A stretch of 64,000 bases of DNA from Mangrovitalea sediminis (lineage in GTDB: Bacteria; Pseudomonadota; Gammaproteobacteria; Pseudomonadales; Oleiphilaceae). The stretch is from contig NZ_NTLB01000008.1 of the NCBI RefSeq assembly GCF_002514725.1, positions 107,399-171,398 of the forward strand, in the 5' to 3' direction. Shown one piece after another: positions 21,768 through 31,459 of this stretch. A model generated the notes under the pieces. It saw only the letters and a program-made list of their open reading frames with translations. It did not search any database and was not told the DNA's origin. The position numbers and the translations under genes were made by a program. Position 1 is the first letter of the stretch; each line of letters begins with the position of its first letter.

Positions 21768-23302
21768 TGACGACCTCAGGCAACGCCGAATATCGGGGAC
21801 TGGTCACCGTCTCCATCATGCTGGCCACTATCATGCAGGCGCTGGACACCACCATCGCCAATGTTGCCCTGCCACATATGCAGGGCAGCATGTCTGCAAC
21901 CGACGACCAGATTTCCTGGGTACTCACTTCCTATATCGTCGCGGCAGCGATCATGACCCCCATGACCGGTTTCCTGTCGGCGCGTATCGGCCGCAAACGC
22001 CTGTTTCTCCTCTCCGTCGTCGGTTTCACGATATCATCAGTCCTCTGCGGCCTTGCCGGCTCACTGAACGAGATCGTCCTCTTTCGACTGCTACAGGGAG
22101 TTTTCGGGGCGGGGCTGGTGCCCTTGTCTCAGGCCGTTTTGCTCGACACCTATCCCCGGGAGCAGCATGGTTCTGCCATGGCCATGTGGGGCGTCGGCGT
22201 CATGGTCGGCCCCATTCTCGGCCCTACGTTGGGAGGCTACCTGACAGAATCCTTCAACTGGCGCTGGGTCTTCTTCATCAATATCCCTTTCGGCATTCTC
22301 TCGCTGCTCGGCATCATGACGTTCGTCAAGGAAACCGAGCGGGAGCACAAACGCTTCGACCTCTTCGGCTTCGCGCTGCTCAGTATTGCTATCGGCGCGC
22401 TGCAGTTACTGCTTGATCGCGGCCAGAGCCAGGACTGGTTTTCCTCGACGGAGATCGTTATCGAAACCCTGGTCGCTGCTGTCGCCTTCTATATGTTCGT
22501 CGTGCATATGGTCACCGACGACGCCCCCTTTATCGAGGTCGGCCTGTTTCGTGACCGAAACATGGTTGTGGGACTGATCTTCATTTTTGTCGTCGGCATT
22601 ATCCTGTTGGCAACGCTAGCCCTGCTGCCCCCCTTCCTGCAGAACCTGCTGGGTTATCCCGTCGTCACCACCGGCCTGGCGCTGGCGCCTCGCGGGATTG
22701 GCAGTATGACCGCAATGCTGGTGGTCGGACGACTGATCAACCGTGTCGATACCCGGCTGCTGATTCTGGGCGGTCTGCTGTTAATGGCGCTGAGTCTCTG
22801 GCAGATGGCGCAGTTCAATACTAATGTCGACACCCTGACCATCGCCATGACGGGCATCGTCCAGGGATTGGGACTGGGCTTTATCTTTGTGCCCTTGAGC
22901 ACGCTGACATTTGCGACCCTCAATCCACGCTTCCGCACCGAAGGAACGGCCATGTACAGCCTGATGCGCAACATCGGCAGCAGCATTGGCATATCCATTA
23001 TGGTCACGCTGGTAGCCCGGAATACACAGATCAACCACGCCACGCTGAGCGAGTACCTGACGCCCTTCCGGAATGCTTTCCAGCACGCCCGCTGGCCTAC
23101 AGGCCTCTCACCGGATACCGTAAGTGGACTGGCGTATCTCAATCATATGGTGACGGACCAGGCCGCAACCATTGCCTATCTCAATGACTTCCGCCTGATG
23201 ACCTGGATCTCACTGGCCGCCATCCCCCTGCTGTTACTGCTGCAGACACCGGGCAGGAAGGCAGCGCCGACTGAAGAAAACCTGGAACTGGCTCTGGAGT
23301 GA
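21767..23302 (+). CDS. emrB: EmrB/QacA-type MFS drug transporter (DHA2)
   Basis: Inner-membrane proton-driven exporter (511 aa, about 14 predicted helices). DHA2 motifs are visible: LDTTIANVALPHMQGS in helix 1, motif A GFLSARIGRKRLFL, and motif C-like GPILGPTLGGYLTESFNWRW. The start overlaps the emrA stop by one base (TAATG), which indicates coupled translation and a tripartite pump. Substrates cannot be read from the sequence. Confidence 0.93.
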   Translation: MTTSGNAEYRGLVTVSIMLATIMQALDTTIANVALPHMQGSMSATDDQISWVLTSYIVAAAIMTPMTGFLSARIGRKRLFLLSVVGFTISSVLCGLAGSLNEIVLFRLLQGVFGAGLVPLSQAVLLDTYPREQHGSAMAMWGVGVMVGPILGPTLGGYLTESFNWRWVFFINIPFGILSLLGIMTFVKETEREHKRFDLFGFALLSIAIGALQLLLDRGQSQDWFSSTEIVIETLVAAVAFYMFVVHMVTDDAPFIEVGLFRDRNMVVGLIFIFVVGIILLATLALLPPFLQNLLGYPVVTTGLALAPRGIGSMTAMLVVGRLINRVDTRLLILGGLLLMALSLWQMAQFNTNVDTLTIAMTGIVQGLGLGFIFVPLSTLTFATLNPRFRTEGTAMYSLMRNIGSSIGISIMVTLVARNTQINHATLSEYLTPFRNAFQHARWPTGLSPDTVSGLAYLNHMVTDQAATIAYLNDFRLMTWISLAAIPLLLLLQTPGRKAAPTEENLELALE

Positions 23303-23408
23303 ACGGCGTCGGTTTGCCTTAGGCCCGCTTATCGGTCGATAATCCTGCAGGTATCAGCGACCTCGCTATACTGAAGCAGTGCATAGCGGAGACAACAGGA
23401 TTACCCCC

Positions 23409-23966
23409 GTGAAAACAGTGTCGAAGAAGTTACTGACGGCGGCGTTTGCCGTCGCCCTCGCCGGACTTACCGTCGCGCGCACCGTATCTGCCGCCGATGT
23501 CTACTATTACGATGACAACGGCACGCCAACCTTTACCGACAACCCCAATAAAGGGAAGCCCATCGCGGTCAAACCCCTGCCGACGATCTCGCTGCCGAAA
23601 TCCGTGCAGGACGTCAATGCCAACAGCACAAACGTCAAGCAAACCAAAATGGCCAAGGGCTATACCATCGTCCATTTCACCTACCCACAAAACGACATCG
23701 CGTTCTGGAGTGGTAATGGCAACGTGGTCCTGACCGTAGAGTCGAAACCGCCCCTGCGCAATGGAGACCTGTTCAGCGTTTCCCTGGATGGAAAATCCCT
23801 GGGCACCAACACGAATGGCCAATTCCCGATCAACCATATCGATCGCGGTACCCATTCGGCGACGGTGTCGGTGGTTGCCAATGACGGCAGTCTGGTCCAG
23901 ACCGGACAAACCGTTACCTTTACGGTTCACCGCCCTTCCGCTCTCCGCAAGCAGCCCAACAACTAA
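23409..23966 (+). CDS. Exported DUF4124-type protein of the glnA-ntrBC region
   Basis: The 185-residue product has a Sec signal peptide (about residues 1-28, ending TVSAAD) followed by DVYYYDDNGTPTFTDNPNKG, the usual opening of DUF4124 domains, and a C-terminal beta-rich segment. The GTG at 23409 is taken as start, with AGGA about 8 nt upstream; the open frame extends back to 23379. Genes of this kind often sit between glnA and ntrB in gammaproteobacteria. The function is unknown; the location suggests an envelope protein. Confidence 0.75.
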   Translation: MKTVSKKLLTAAFAVALAGLTVARTVSAADVYYYDDNGTPTFTDNPNKGKPIAVKPLPTISLPKSVQDVNANSTNVKQTKMAKGYTIVHFTYPQNDIAFWSGNGNVVLTVESKPPLRNGDLFSVSLDGKSLGTNTNGQFPINHIDRGTHSATVSVVANDGSLVQTGQTVTFTVHRPSALRKQPNN

Positions 23967-23981
23967 ATCGAAGCGCACCAA

Positions 23982-24028
23982 AATAGCGCCATCGCACCGG
24001 AAAACGGCGCAATGGCGCACTATTTTTG
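23982..24028 (+). terminator. Intrinsic terminator after the DUF4124 gene
   Basis: A long imperfect hairpin (ATAG.CGCCAT...ATGGCGCACTAT with a GAAAA loop) followed by TTTTT, 16 nt past the stop. Confidence 0.75.
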
Positions 24029-24128
24029 ACCACTCCCTTTTCGATGTTATTCTGACGTGCACCTCCTGCGGGCGCGCTTAGGCCGCGCTGACGCGAGCTC
24101 CCCATTTCAAGGCGCCGACGATCCGTTC

Positions 24129-24144
24129 TGGTTCACTTTTTGCA
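24129..24144 (+). promoter_or_regulatory. Possible sigma-54 promoter of ntrBC
   Basis: TGGTTC-ACTTT-TTGCA keeps the GG-N10-GC spacing and a perfect -12 box but deviates at two positions of the -24 box. Start of transcription would fall near 24155, only about 18 nt before the ntrB start. This is weaker evidence than for glnA. Confidence 0.4.
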
Positions 24145-24172
24145 GAACCGGGAAAGAACCCAGAGGAAGCCC

Positions 24173-25246
24173 ATGCACGCAACGTCATTCTTCAAACGTT
24201 TATTGGAAAACCAGACGACAGCGGTACTCGCGCTGGACAATGCGCTGCGGGTGCAATACATCAATCCGTCCGCTGAAATGCTGCTGGAGACCAGCGCCCC
24301 GCGCATTATGCAATCCCCCATAAGCGACCTCTTTCTGGAGACCGCCGAGGCGCTGGAAGTGTTGCAACAGTCCGTGCTGACCGGCCACCCCTATACCAAG
24401 CGCGAAGCCGAATTCCTGCTGCAGTCCGGGAACCGGATCAAGGTGGACTACTCCGTGTCGCCGCTACTGGGAGAGCAGCCGGGCCTGCTGATGGAGATTC
24501 ATCCCCGCGACCGCTTGCTGCGAATCACCCGCGAAGAGGAAATGCTGGCGCAGCAGGAGACCACCCGGATTCTCGTTCGCGGCATGGCACACGAGATCAA
24601 AAACCCTCTGGGCGGCATTCGCGGTGCAGCCCAACTGCTCGACCGGGAACTCGACAGTCCCGACCTGAAGGACTACACCAGGGTCATCATTGAAGAGGCC
24701 GACCGCCTGCGCACCCTGGTCGACCGTATGCTGGGGCCTCGCAAGGCACCTCGCATGGCAAAAACCAATATTCACGAAGTCCTGGAACGCGTTCGTACCC
24801 TGCTCGATGCAGAAAGCAAAGGCACCGTTCTTTTCTCTCGCGACTACGACCCAAGCCTGCCCGAGTTTATGGGCGACAGCGAACAGCTGATCCAGGCATT
24901 CCTGAATATCGCCCGCAACGCCATGGAAGCACTCGAACAACACAGCGGGCAACAGAACACCCCGGAAATCATGATCCGTACCAGAGCACTGAGGCAATTT
25001 ACCATTGGCCACTGCCGTTACCGCCTGGTTTGTCGGGTCGACATCATTGACAACGGCCCCGGCATTCCACCCGAGCTGTTGCAGAACATCTTCTATCCCA
25101 TGATCAGTGGTCGAGCCAACGGAACCGGCCTCGGACTCGCCATCGCACAAGGTATCATCGGCCAGCACCACGGCCTGATCGAATGCGACAGCGAACCCGG
25201 ACACACTGATTTCATTATCTTTATTCCACTGGAGTTGCCATCATGA
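24173..25246 (+). CDS. ntrB: Nitrogen regulation sensor kinase/phosphatase NtrB
   Basis: Cytosolic histidine kinase that phosphorylates or dephosphorylates NtrC according to PII (357 aa). An N-terminal PAS domain is followed by the H-box GMAHEIKNPLGG with H140 (E. coli H139), the N-box (FLNIARNAMEALEQ), the D/G1 box DNGPGIPPELL and the G2 box GTGLGLAIAQG. The start at 24173 has AGAGGAAG upstream; the in-frame ATG at 24140 lies inside the putative promoter. It overlaps ntrC by 4 nt. Confidence 0.95.
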   Translation: MHATSFFKRLLENQTTAVLALDNALRVQYINPSAEMLLETSAPRIMQSPISDLFLETAEALEVLQQSVLTGHPYTKREAEFLLQSGNRIKVDYSVSPLLGEQPGLLMEIHPRDRLLRITREEEMLAQQETTRILVRGMAHEIKNPLGGIRGAAQLLDRELDSPDLKDYTRVIIEEADRLRTLVDRMLGPRKAPRMAKTNIHEVLERVRTLLDAESKGTVLFSRDYDPSLPEFMGDSEQLIQAFLNIARNAMEALEQHSGQQNTPEIMIRTRALRQFTIGHCRYRLVCRVDIIDNGPGIPPELLQNIFYPMISGRANGTGLGLAIAQGIIGQHHGLIECDSEPGHTDFIIFIPLELPS

Positions 25247-26691
25247 CTCGAGCCGCCGATGTCTGGATCATCGACGACGACCGTAGCATCCGCTGGGTGC
25301 TGGAACGGGCGGTCACGCAGGCCAACATGCAGCCCCACTGTTTTGAAAGTGGCGCCGGCATCATGGAGCGTCTGCAACGGGAAGAGCCCGATGTCATCAT
25401 CAGCGACATTCGCATGCCCGGTATCGACGGCATTGCGTTACTGTCGCAGATTTCCGAACAGTACCCGGATGTCCCGGTCATCATCATGACCGCGCACTCT
25501 GACCTCGAGAGCGCCGTTTCGTCGTATCAATCGGGCGCATTCGACTATCTGCCCAAGCCCTTCGACGTCGATGACGCCATGGAGCTGGTCAAGCGTGCCG
25601 TTGCGCACAGCCAGGAGCGCCGCGCCACCCACGAGCCTCCCATCCAGGACAACAGCGGCGGACATACTGAAATCATCGGCGAGGCGCCGGCGATGCAGGA
25701 AGTATTTCGTGCCATCGGACGCCTGTCGCACTCGAACATCACCGTCCTCATCAACGGCGAAAGCGGCACCGGTAAGGAACTGGTCGCCCGCGCGCTGCAT
25801 CAGCACAGTCCCCGTGCCGACCGCCCTTTCATCGCCTTGAATATGGCGGCAATTCCCCGCGACCTGATTGAGTCGGAACTGTTCGGTCACGAGAAAGGCG
25901 CCTTTACCGGAGCCGCCGCCGCGCGCCAGGGGCGCTTCGAACAAGCGAACGGTGGCACCCTTTTCCTCGATGAAATCGGCGACATGCCGGCAGATACACA
26001 GACACGACTTCTTCGCGTATTGGCTGACGGCGAGTTCTATAAAGTCGGTGGCACAACGCCAATCAAGGTCGACGTCCGCATCATCGCCGCGACTCATCAG
26101 AACCTGGAATCCCTGGTCCACGAAGGTAAGTTCCGTGAAGACCTTTTCCACCGGCTGAACGTCATCCGTATCCACCTGCCCCGCCTGAGCGAGCGGCGCG
26201 AGGATATTTCCCGCCTGGCACGGCACTTCCTCAAGCAGGCCGCCACGGAACTCAGCGTTGAGCCCAAGCTGTTACGGCGCGAAACCGAGGCCTACCTCTC
26301 CACCATGCCCTGGCCCGGCAACGTCCGTCAGTTGGAAAATACCTGCCGCTGGCTGACCGTGATGGCCAGTGGGCGGGAAATCCATATTTCCGACCTCCCG
26401 CCGGAACTGCTCAACCGCGAGGACACACAGGCAACAGGAGTCAGTTGGCAGGAAGGCTTACGTAACTGGGCCGACCAGGAATTGAAACGGGGTCAAAAGG
26501 GCATTCTGGACAGCGCTGTGCCGGAATTCGAGCGCGTCATGATCGAAACCGCCTTGCGCCATACCGGAGGCCGTCGACGCGATGCAGCCAACCTGCTGGG
26601 TTGGGGCCGCAACACGCTGACCCGCAAGATCAAGGAGCTCGGCATGGATGACGGCGACGCCGACAACGAAGGTGAAGACGACGAGGACTAG
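25243..26691 (+). CDS. ntrC: Nitrogen regulation response regulator NtrC
   Basis: Sigma-54 enhancer-binding activator (482 aa). It has a receiver domain with phospho-acceptor D55 (VIISDIRMPG), a AAA+ domain with Walker A GESGTGKE (171-178), the sigma-54 contact loop GAFTGA (218-223) and Walker B GTLFLDEIGDMP, and a C-terminal Fis-type HTH (HTGGRRRDAANLLGWGRNTL). An acidic tail rich in Asp and Glu ends the protein. It should activate glnA through the two dyads near 18207-18253. Translation is coupled to ntrB through ATGA. Confidence 0.97.
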   Translation: MTRAADVWIIDDDRSIRWVLERAVTQANMQPHCFESGAGIMERLQREEPDVIISDIRMPGIDGIALLSQISEQYPDVPVIIMTAHSDLESAVSSYQSGAFDYLPKPFDVDDAMELVKRAVAHSQERRATHEPPIQDNSGGHTEIIGEAPAMQEVFRAIGRLSHSNITVLINGESGTGKELVARALHQHSPRADRPFIALNMAAIPRDLIESELFGHEKGAFTGAAAARQGRFEQANGGTLFLDEIGDMPADTQTRLLRVLADGEFYKVGGTTPIKVDVRIIAATHQNLESLVHEGKFREDLFHRLNVIRIHLPRLSERREDISRLARHFLKQAATELSVEPKLLRRETEAYLSTMPWPGNVRQLENTCRWLTVMASGREIHISDLPPELLNREDTQATGVSWQEGLRNWADQELKRGQKGILDSAVPEFERVMIETALRHTGGRRRDAANLLGWGRNTLTRKIKELGMDDGDADNEGEDDED

Positions 26692-26700
26692 GCGGTACCT

Positions 26701-26734
26701 GGGTGGAACAGGGCACTAGGGCCCAGTTCCACCC
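26701..26734. terminator. Hairpin between convergent ntrC and mshQ
   Basis: GGGTGGAAC and GTTCCACCC form a perfect 9-bp stem around a 16-nt GC-rich loop that can itself pair. It lies in the 49-bp gap of a convergent pair and is symmetric, but no T-run follows on either strand. A bidirectional terminator is plausible but not certain. Confidence 0.5.
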
Positions 26735-26740
26735 TCTCCA

Positions 26741-29700
26741 TCACTGTCCCATTTCCCGCCAGTAAATGATGTGGTCATTGCCGCGATAGGTTCCGAAGGT
26801 GGCCACCGCGGAGGGATTCGAAAGGCTGCCGACACCGTTGTAGTCATCCTGCAGCCAGAGCGGCATCACCCAGTCTACCCGCACATCCCCCTGATGCCCT
26901 GCGCCCGGCGCCTTCAAAACCAAAGCCTCCCCGGCAGCAGGCAAGCCCGCATTCAGATTGAAGGTACCCGGCGCCACCACGCTGGTGGATATCCCCGCGC
27001 TCTGGGGTGTCAGCGACACCGTGCTGGTGTCATAGCTGCTGCAGCTGTCATCCCCATTGACGACAAAAGTGCTTCCGTCGAAGTACTCCGCCCGGAAGGG
27101 CACGGTCAGGTCATGGGTTTCCGGGCCAAACGCATTGAACAGGGTCATCCGCCCATAACGCACCATAAAGGACGCCGCCGGCTGGAAGCTGAAGAGTGGA
27201 TTCGCCCCGCTCGCCTTGATCCCGTCGCTGTCGGCCAGACTGTCGATACTGAATGTCAGCGCAGGCGTAAAGGGTGCCACCCGGGCAACCAAGGATTTGG
27301 TGTAGGCCACCTGATCCAGCGCGCTGAAGTTGTAGGTCATGACACCGGGGCTGGCGACCCCCAGCCCGGCAGCATGGTCCGTGACCGATACCGCCAGCGG
27401 CTTGCCGTCGGTCCCGAGGGCAGCGCTATCCGCGGTCGGCAGCGTCCGCAGGATATCGGACGCCTGCAACTTCTGGAAACCGCCCAAGGTGTAGTTCTGC
27501 GTCACCTTACCGTCGGCCGACAGTGCCGTCACCGTCACACTTGGCGGGGTTTGCCAGCTCATCGGATGTCCGGTATACGCGAATGCCGTCGCGCTTGAAC
27601 AGGTCGGCGCAAGGCTCCCCGGCCCAGCCAGCGTCGCCGTGAAATGATCCGGTGTAAAACGACCGACGGTAGCACTTTCGCCGCCGGGCAGACTTTGCCC
27701 CATGTAGTTCTGACCTGCCTTCAACTGGAAGGTAAAGGCACCGACCTCGGAAAGCGTTTCGTTGTTGATTGTGGCCGTTCCCTGATCCGCCGCCGAAAAA
27801 CTGACCGTGCCGATACCCAAGGTGCCGGTCACGCCACCACTGGGCGCCACCAGGCTGTCGGTCAACGGCAGGTTGTTGGCCTGGAAATTTGGCGTAACGT
27901 GATTGCCGGAACAGAATGCCGCCCCGGTTTCACCGGCGCTTTGCCAGCCCACGGCCTGCACTTGCAGAGTGAAGGGCGCACCGGCCGCGCGGAACACGGA
28001 GCACTGAGACAGATCGCTTCCCGTGCAGTCGCTGTTCGCCTGCGGCGCCTTGAGACAAAAGCCCGCCGGTACGGTGACAAACGCATTGCTGCTTCCCTGG
28101 ATTACCTCGCCCGTGGGCTGGCCCTGATTATCCGTCAGCGCCATCCTGGCATGCAGGATCACCTGGCCGGCGTCCGGATAGCGCACATTGAAGGTGGCGG
28201 CTGAGGTCGTTGCGTCACCAAAGTTCAGCGGTATCGGACTGAAATTGGTCTGACTCCCCTTATTGTTTGCGGCAATCGCGGTTCCATTGATCGCCAGCTG
28301 ATTGTTGCTGACACCCGTCTGACAGCTTCCTGGCGCAATGCATTCATACCCCATATCGATCGACTGGGTGCCGGTCAGGAAAGCCTTACAGGCACCCGTC
28401 TGGTTATCCGTGCGGACCGCTTCGATCGACAACGTATGGGCATTGGGCGCGATGTCTGAAGCCTTATCCGAAATCTGTCCCGGAATCGGCTGACTGGCGC
28501 CATCCACCAGGAACAGGAAGCCGCTGGGACTGAACAGGATATTCGGGTCGTAGCTGGCGCTTTCCGTGACACCGCTGTCGTTAACATTGACGTTGGTCGT
28601 CTCAGGATGGGTATCGCGAAGTTCCAGCGTGGCCACCCCCTGATCGCCAGTGGCGAAGGTATAAGTGGCCTTACCGCTGTCGCCAGCGCCATTTGACAAG
28701 GCGCCCTTAGCGGAACCCATCGACCAGTCGCCCCGTCCCGTTGAGGTGGACAGGCTGATGGTTCCGGTGTAATCGGTGACCGCCGAGCCATCGCTGGCCG
28801 AGGCCTGGATGGTGACCGGCGTCGGCGCGCAGTTGACGGCCGAGCCACTGTGAACGATCTGGAAGTGATCAAGCGAACTCACATTGGGGCAGGAAAACAG
28901 CACACCGGTCGGGACCGGCACCCGGCTCCCGCTGACCGGTGTTTGCCAATACAGGCGCGCTCCCGCCAGTCCGGTGTGCTCATACATTTCCATCCGCACG
29001 CGATATACCTGCCCCTTGCTCAGGGTGATGGCGTTGGAGGAATGCCAGGTCATCGACTGCAGATGCCAGGCATTGATAATGGGGTTGGAAAGATCGTCCA
29101 GATAGAGACGCCCCCCATCATCCGTCTCAATCCAGAGATGATAAGTCCCGGATTCCGGGGCCTGTAGGTAACCATCCCAACGGATCGAGAAGTGATCGGT
29201 ATTGACGGTTCCGGGGATCGGGCTGCCGCTGCCCCAATAGTTGTCGATCGCGCTGACGCTCTGTTGCGCCACAGGCGAGCCGGATAAGGTTTCGTTGTTC
29301 CAGTAGGACGCGACGACGCCACTGGTCGCCGCGGTAAACGTCGTTTGACTCGGATTGGGGCTGATCATCCGCCCGCCGGTATCGAAGAGGTCTTTGACTG
29401 TCAGTTGGTAGGTATTGTTATCCTTCAATGGGGATGCCAGTTGCAGCGTTATATCGTAGCCGGACGAACCATAGGCGGCGCTGTTGACCGTGTAGGGCAG
29501 ACCGGTGTTCTGATCAACAACACTGTAATTGCCCGGTAGGGTCGCCACCGTAGGATCCAAGACACGGGTCCGGCTGGACTGCACGAACTTGACCGTCACC
29601 TTGCTGCGGTCGCCGCACACCGAAGAGGCACCTTCCAGACTGGGAGCCGATAACGGCAGACAAGCATACAGATTGGTGGTGGGAATCGTCTGGAAACTGC

Positions 29701-31459
29701 CACTGCCAGGCGTTTTCCACTGCAGTTTCGCAACGGTCACGCCGCCATTCTCGTAGTACTGCATTCGCACGGCATAGCGTTGGCCGGCGACCAGATGCAC
29801 CGCTGGCGACTGGTCCGCGTGCGCCGAATGGTCGGTCCAGTTATCGATGATCGGCGTCGACAGGTTGTTCACCCATAACCGGACACCGTCGTCGCTGACG
29901 GTTTGAAAGACATAGTCGCCCGTCGTCGGCGCCTCGATCGAACCGTCCCATTCTATGGCGAACTGGTTATCGTTGATGACCGGATCAGGCGATCCGGCTC
30001 CCCAGTTGAAGTCCACCGTCGCATCCAGCCGGGTCAGGTCCGGTGTGGTGGTCGGAAACGCCTGGCTGCTCTTGTAGTTATTGTAATAACGGCCGACCAA
30101 ACCATTCTGGTCGCATTGACACTGCACGACGTCGGTCCATTTCTTACCCGCCGCAACACGACCGACTTCGAAGCTTTCACCGCTGCCCAGGCTCTCGCTC
30201 CGCAATCCCAGCTGGCTGATGGACGACACCTGATTGGCACCTGTCAGGGAAATCGTCGCCGTGGGCGTTCCCGGCGCGGATTCACAGTCCGGGTCGACCC
30301 ACAGCTTGCCCTCATCATAATAACCATCGGAACCCTTGGTGAAAGCCGCAACGACAAAATAGGTCTGGCCCGGCATCAGGCTCTGCGCCCATTGCCGCGA
30401 ACTCCCCAGGCTGACGAAAAAGTCCTCGGTGCCGGAGCCATTACCATGGTTCATCTGGATACCGTATTCCGGCGTGCTTCCACTGCCGGGCGATGCCAGC
30501 CAGAACCCCAAGCCGGCATGACTGCTTGCACTGCCATTGAAGCGGACCAGCATGCCCATATAGATCGTCGCGGCGGTAGACGTCGCCGCCAGGGGGCGAT
30601 AAGCGACCTGAGGATTGCTCGCCGTGATATCGAGAGCTTTCGTCGCCTTGATACTTTCGCCATTGTCGGCGGTATAACGCAGGGGTGAACTGCTGAGGTC
30701 CTCGACACTTTGGCCGCTGTTGCCGGTCCAGGGGCCGCCCCAACCGGTTCCGCCGTTATCGCCGTTGACAGAGCCAACGGAGTAGGCAGAAAAATCATCG
30801 AATACGGGGAAGGCCGGAGCGGTCGGTGCCGAGCATAATGCCCCCAGGTCGGCATTCGCCACGGCATTGGCATCATAGCTGTAGCTTGCCGAGGGCGGAT
30901 AAAACCCGAACCAGCCACTTTGGTTCTGCTCAACACCTGCCACCGTGGTGGCCCCGTCAATCAGCCCGCCGCTCACGTAGTAAGCCCAATACAGGTTACC
31001 GGTCACATACACCAGACCGTGTACCGTCGCGTTGCTGCCATAGACCGCTACATTGCCGTTCACCACCAACAAGAGGTGTGAGGGGTTTCCAGACACATTG
31101 AACTGCAGGTTGTCGCCGTCAACCTGAAGGTTACCGTCGACGTAGATGCGAACGGTACCGGAACCCTGAACATTCAGCGTGTAGTTATTGTTGTATATCG
31201 TCGTGCCTTTAAAGTAATAATCCCCAGCCGTCAGCGTGGTCCCCGACGACGGCCAATTCTGCCAAAGTTTTTTCTGATTCCACTTAATACCGGACAGATC
31301 CAGCTGTTTGGCGGGGGTGACCGCGACCTGACTGGTCAACGCCTGCGAAAACACATCACTGCACAACGCCGCCCAGGCCCGGACCGGAACAAGGAACAGC
31401 AAACACCAGAAAATCAGCCTGACAGATGCACCCGCTGCGCGCCGCTCGCCCCACCTCAT
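26741..31459 (-). CDS. mshQ: MSHA biogenesis protein MshQ, large modular surface protein
   Basis: The last and largest gene of the MSHA operon (1572 aa). A signal peptide of about 31 residues ends VRAWA. An N-terminal beta-rich domain follows, then a lectin/laminin-G-like domain (about 218-440, beginning FDDFSAYSVGSVNG). Two PA14-type domains come next, at about 453-606 (LVGRYYNNY, TGDYVFQTVSDDGVRLWVN) and about 716-853 (VVASYWNNE, SGTYHLWIETDDGGRLYLDD). A long C-terminal region carries many Cys and the DUF6701-like ending with GNDHIIYWREMGQ. MshQ proteins are MSHA-associated; the PA14 and lectin-like folds suggest carbohydrate binding by a pilus-linked adhesin (inference). The start overlaps the mshP stop by one base. 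Confidence 0.9.
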   Translation of the reverse strand: MRWGERRAAGASVRLIFWCLLFLVPVRAWAALCSDVFSQALTSQVAVTPAKQLDLSGIKWNQKKLWQNWPSSGTTLTAGDYYFKGTTIYNNNYTLNVQGSGTVRIYVDGNLQVDGDNLQFNVSGNPSHLLLVVNGNVAVYGSNATVHGLVYVTGNLYWAYYVSGGLIDGATTVAGVEQNQSGWFGFYPPSASYSYDANAVANADLGALCSAPTAPAFPVFDDFSAYSVGSVNGDNGGTGWGGPWTGNSGQSVEDLSSSPLRYTADNGESIKATKALDITASNPQVAYRPLAATSTAATIYMGMLVRFNGSASSHAGLGFWLASPGSGSTPEYGIQMNHGNGSGTEDFFVSLGSSRQWAQSLMPGQTYFVVAAFTKGSDGYYDEGKLWVDPDCESAPGTPTATISLTGANQVSSISQLGLRSESLGSGESFEVGRVAAGKKWTDVVQCQCDQNGLVGRYYNNYKSSQAFPTTTPDLTRLDATVDFNWGAGSPDPVINDNQFAIEWDGSIEAPTTGDYVFQTVSDDGVRLWVNNLSTPIIDNWTDHSAHADQSPAVHLVAGQRYAVRMQYYENGGVTVAKLQWKTPGSGSFQTIPTTNLYACLPLSAPSLEGASSVCGDRSKVTVKFVQSSRTRVLDPTVATLPGNYSVVDQNTGLPYTVNSAAYGSSGYDITLQLASPLKDNNTYQLTVKDLFDTGGRMISPNPSQTTFTAATSGVVASYWNNETLSGSPVAQQSVSAIDNYWGSGSPIPGTVNTDHFSIRWDGYLQAPESGTYHLWIETDDGGRLYLDDLSNPIINAWHLQSMTWHSSNAITLSKGQVYRVRMEMYEHTGLAGARLYWQTPVSGSRVPVPTGVLFSCPNVSSLDHFQIVHSGSAVNCAPTPVTIQASASDGSAVTDYTGTISLSTSTGRGDWSMGSAKGALSNGAGDSGKATYTFATGDQGVATLELRDTHPETTNVNVNDSGVTESASYDPNILFSPSGFLFLVDGASQPIPGQISDKASDIAPNAHTLSIEAVRTDNQTGACKAFLTGTQSIDMGYECIAPGSCQTGVSNNQLAINGTAIAANNKGSQTNFSPIPLNFGDATTSAATFNVRYPDAGQVILHARMALTDNQGQPTGEVIQGSSNAFVTVPAGFCLKAPQANSDCTGSDLSQCSVFRAAGAPFTLQVQAVGWQSAGETGAAFCSGNHVTPNFQANNLPLTDSLVAPSGGVTGTLGIGTVSFSAADQGTATINNETLSEVGAFTFQLKAGQNYMGQSLPGGESATVGRFTPDHFTATLAGPGSLAPTCSSATAFAYTGHPMSWQTPPSVTVTALSADGKVTQNYTLGGFQKLQASDILRTLPTADSAALGTDGKPLAVSVTDHAAGLGVASPGVMTYNFSALDQVAYTKSLVARVAPFTPALTFSIDSLADSDGIKASGANPLFSFQPAASFMVRYGRMTLFNAFGPETHDLTVPFRAEYFDGSTFVVNGDDSCSSYDTSTVSLTPQSAGISTSVVAPGTFNLNAGLPAAGEALVLKAPGAGHQGDVRVDWVMPLWLQDDYNGVGSLSNPSAVATFGTYRGNDHIIYWREMGQ

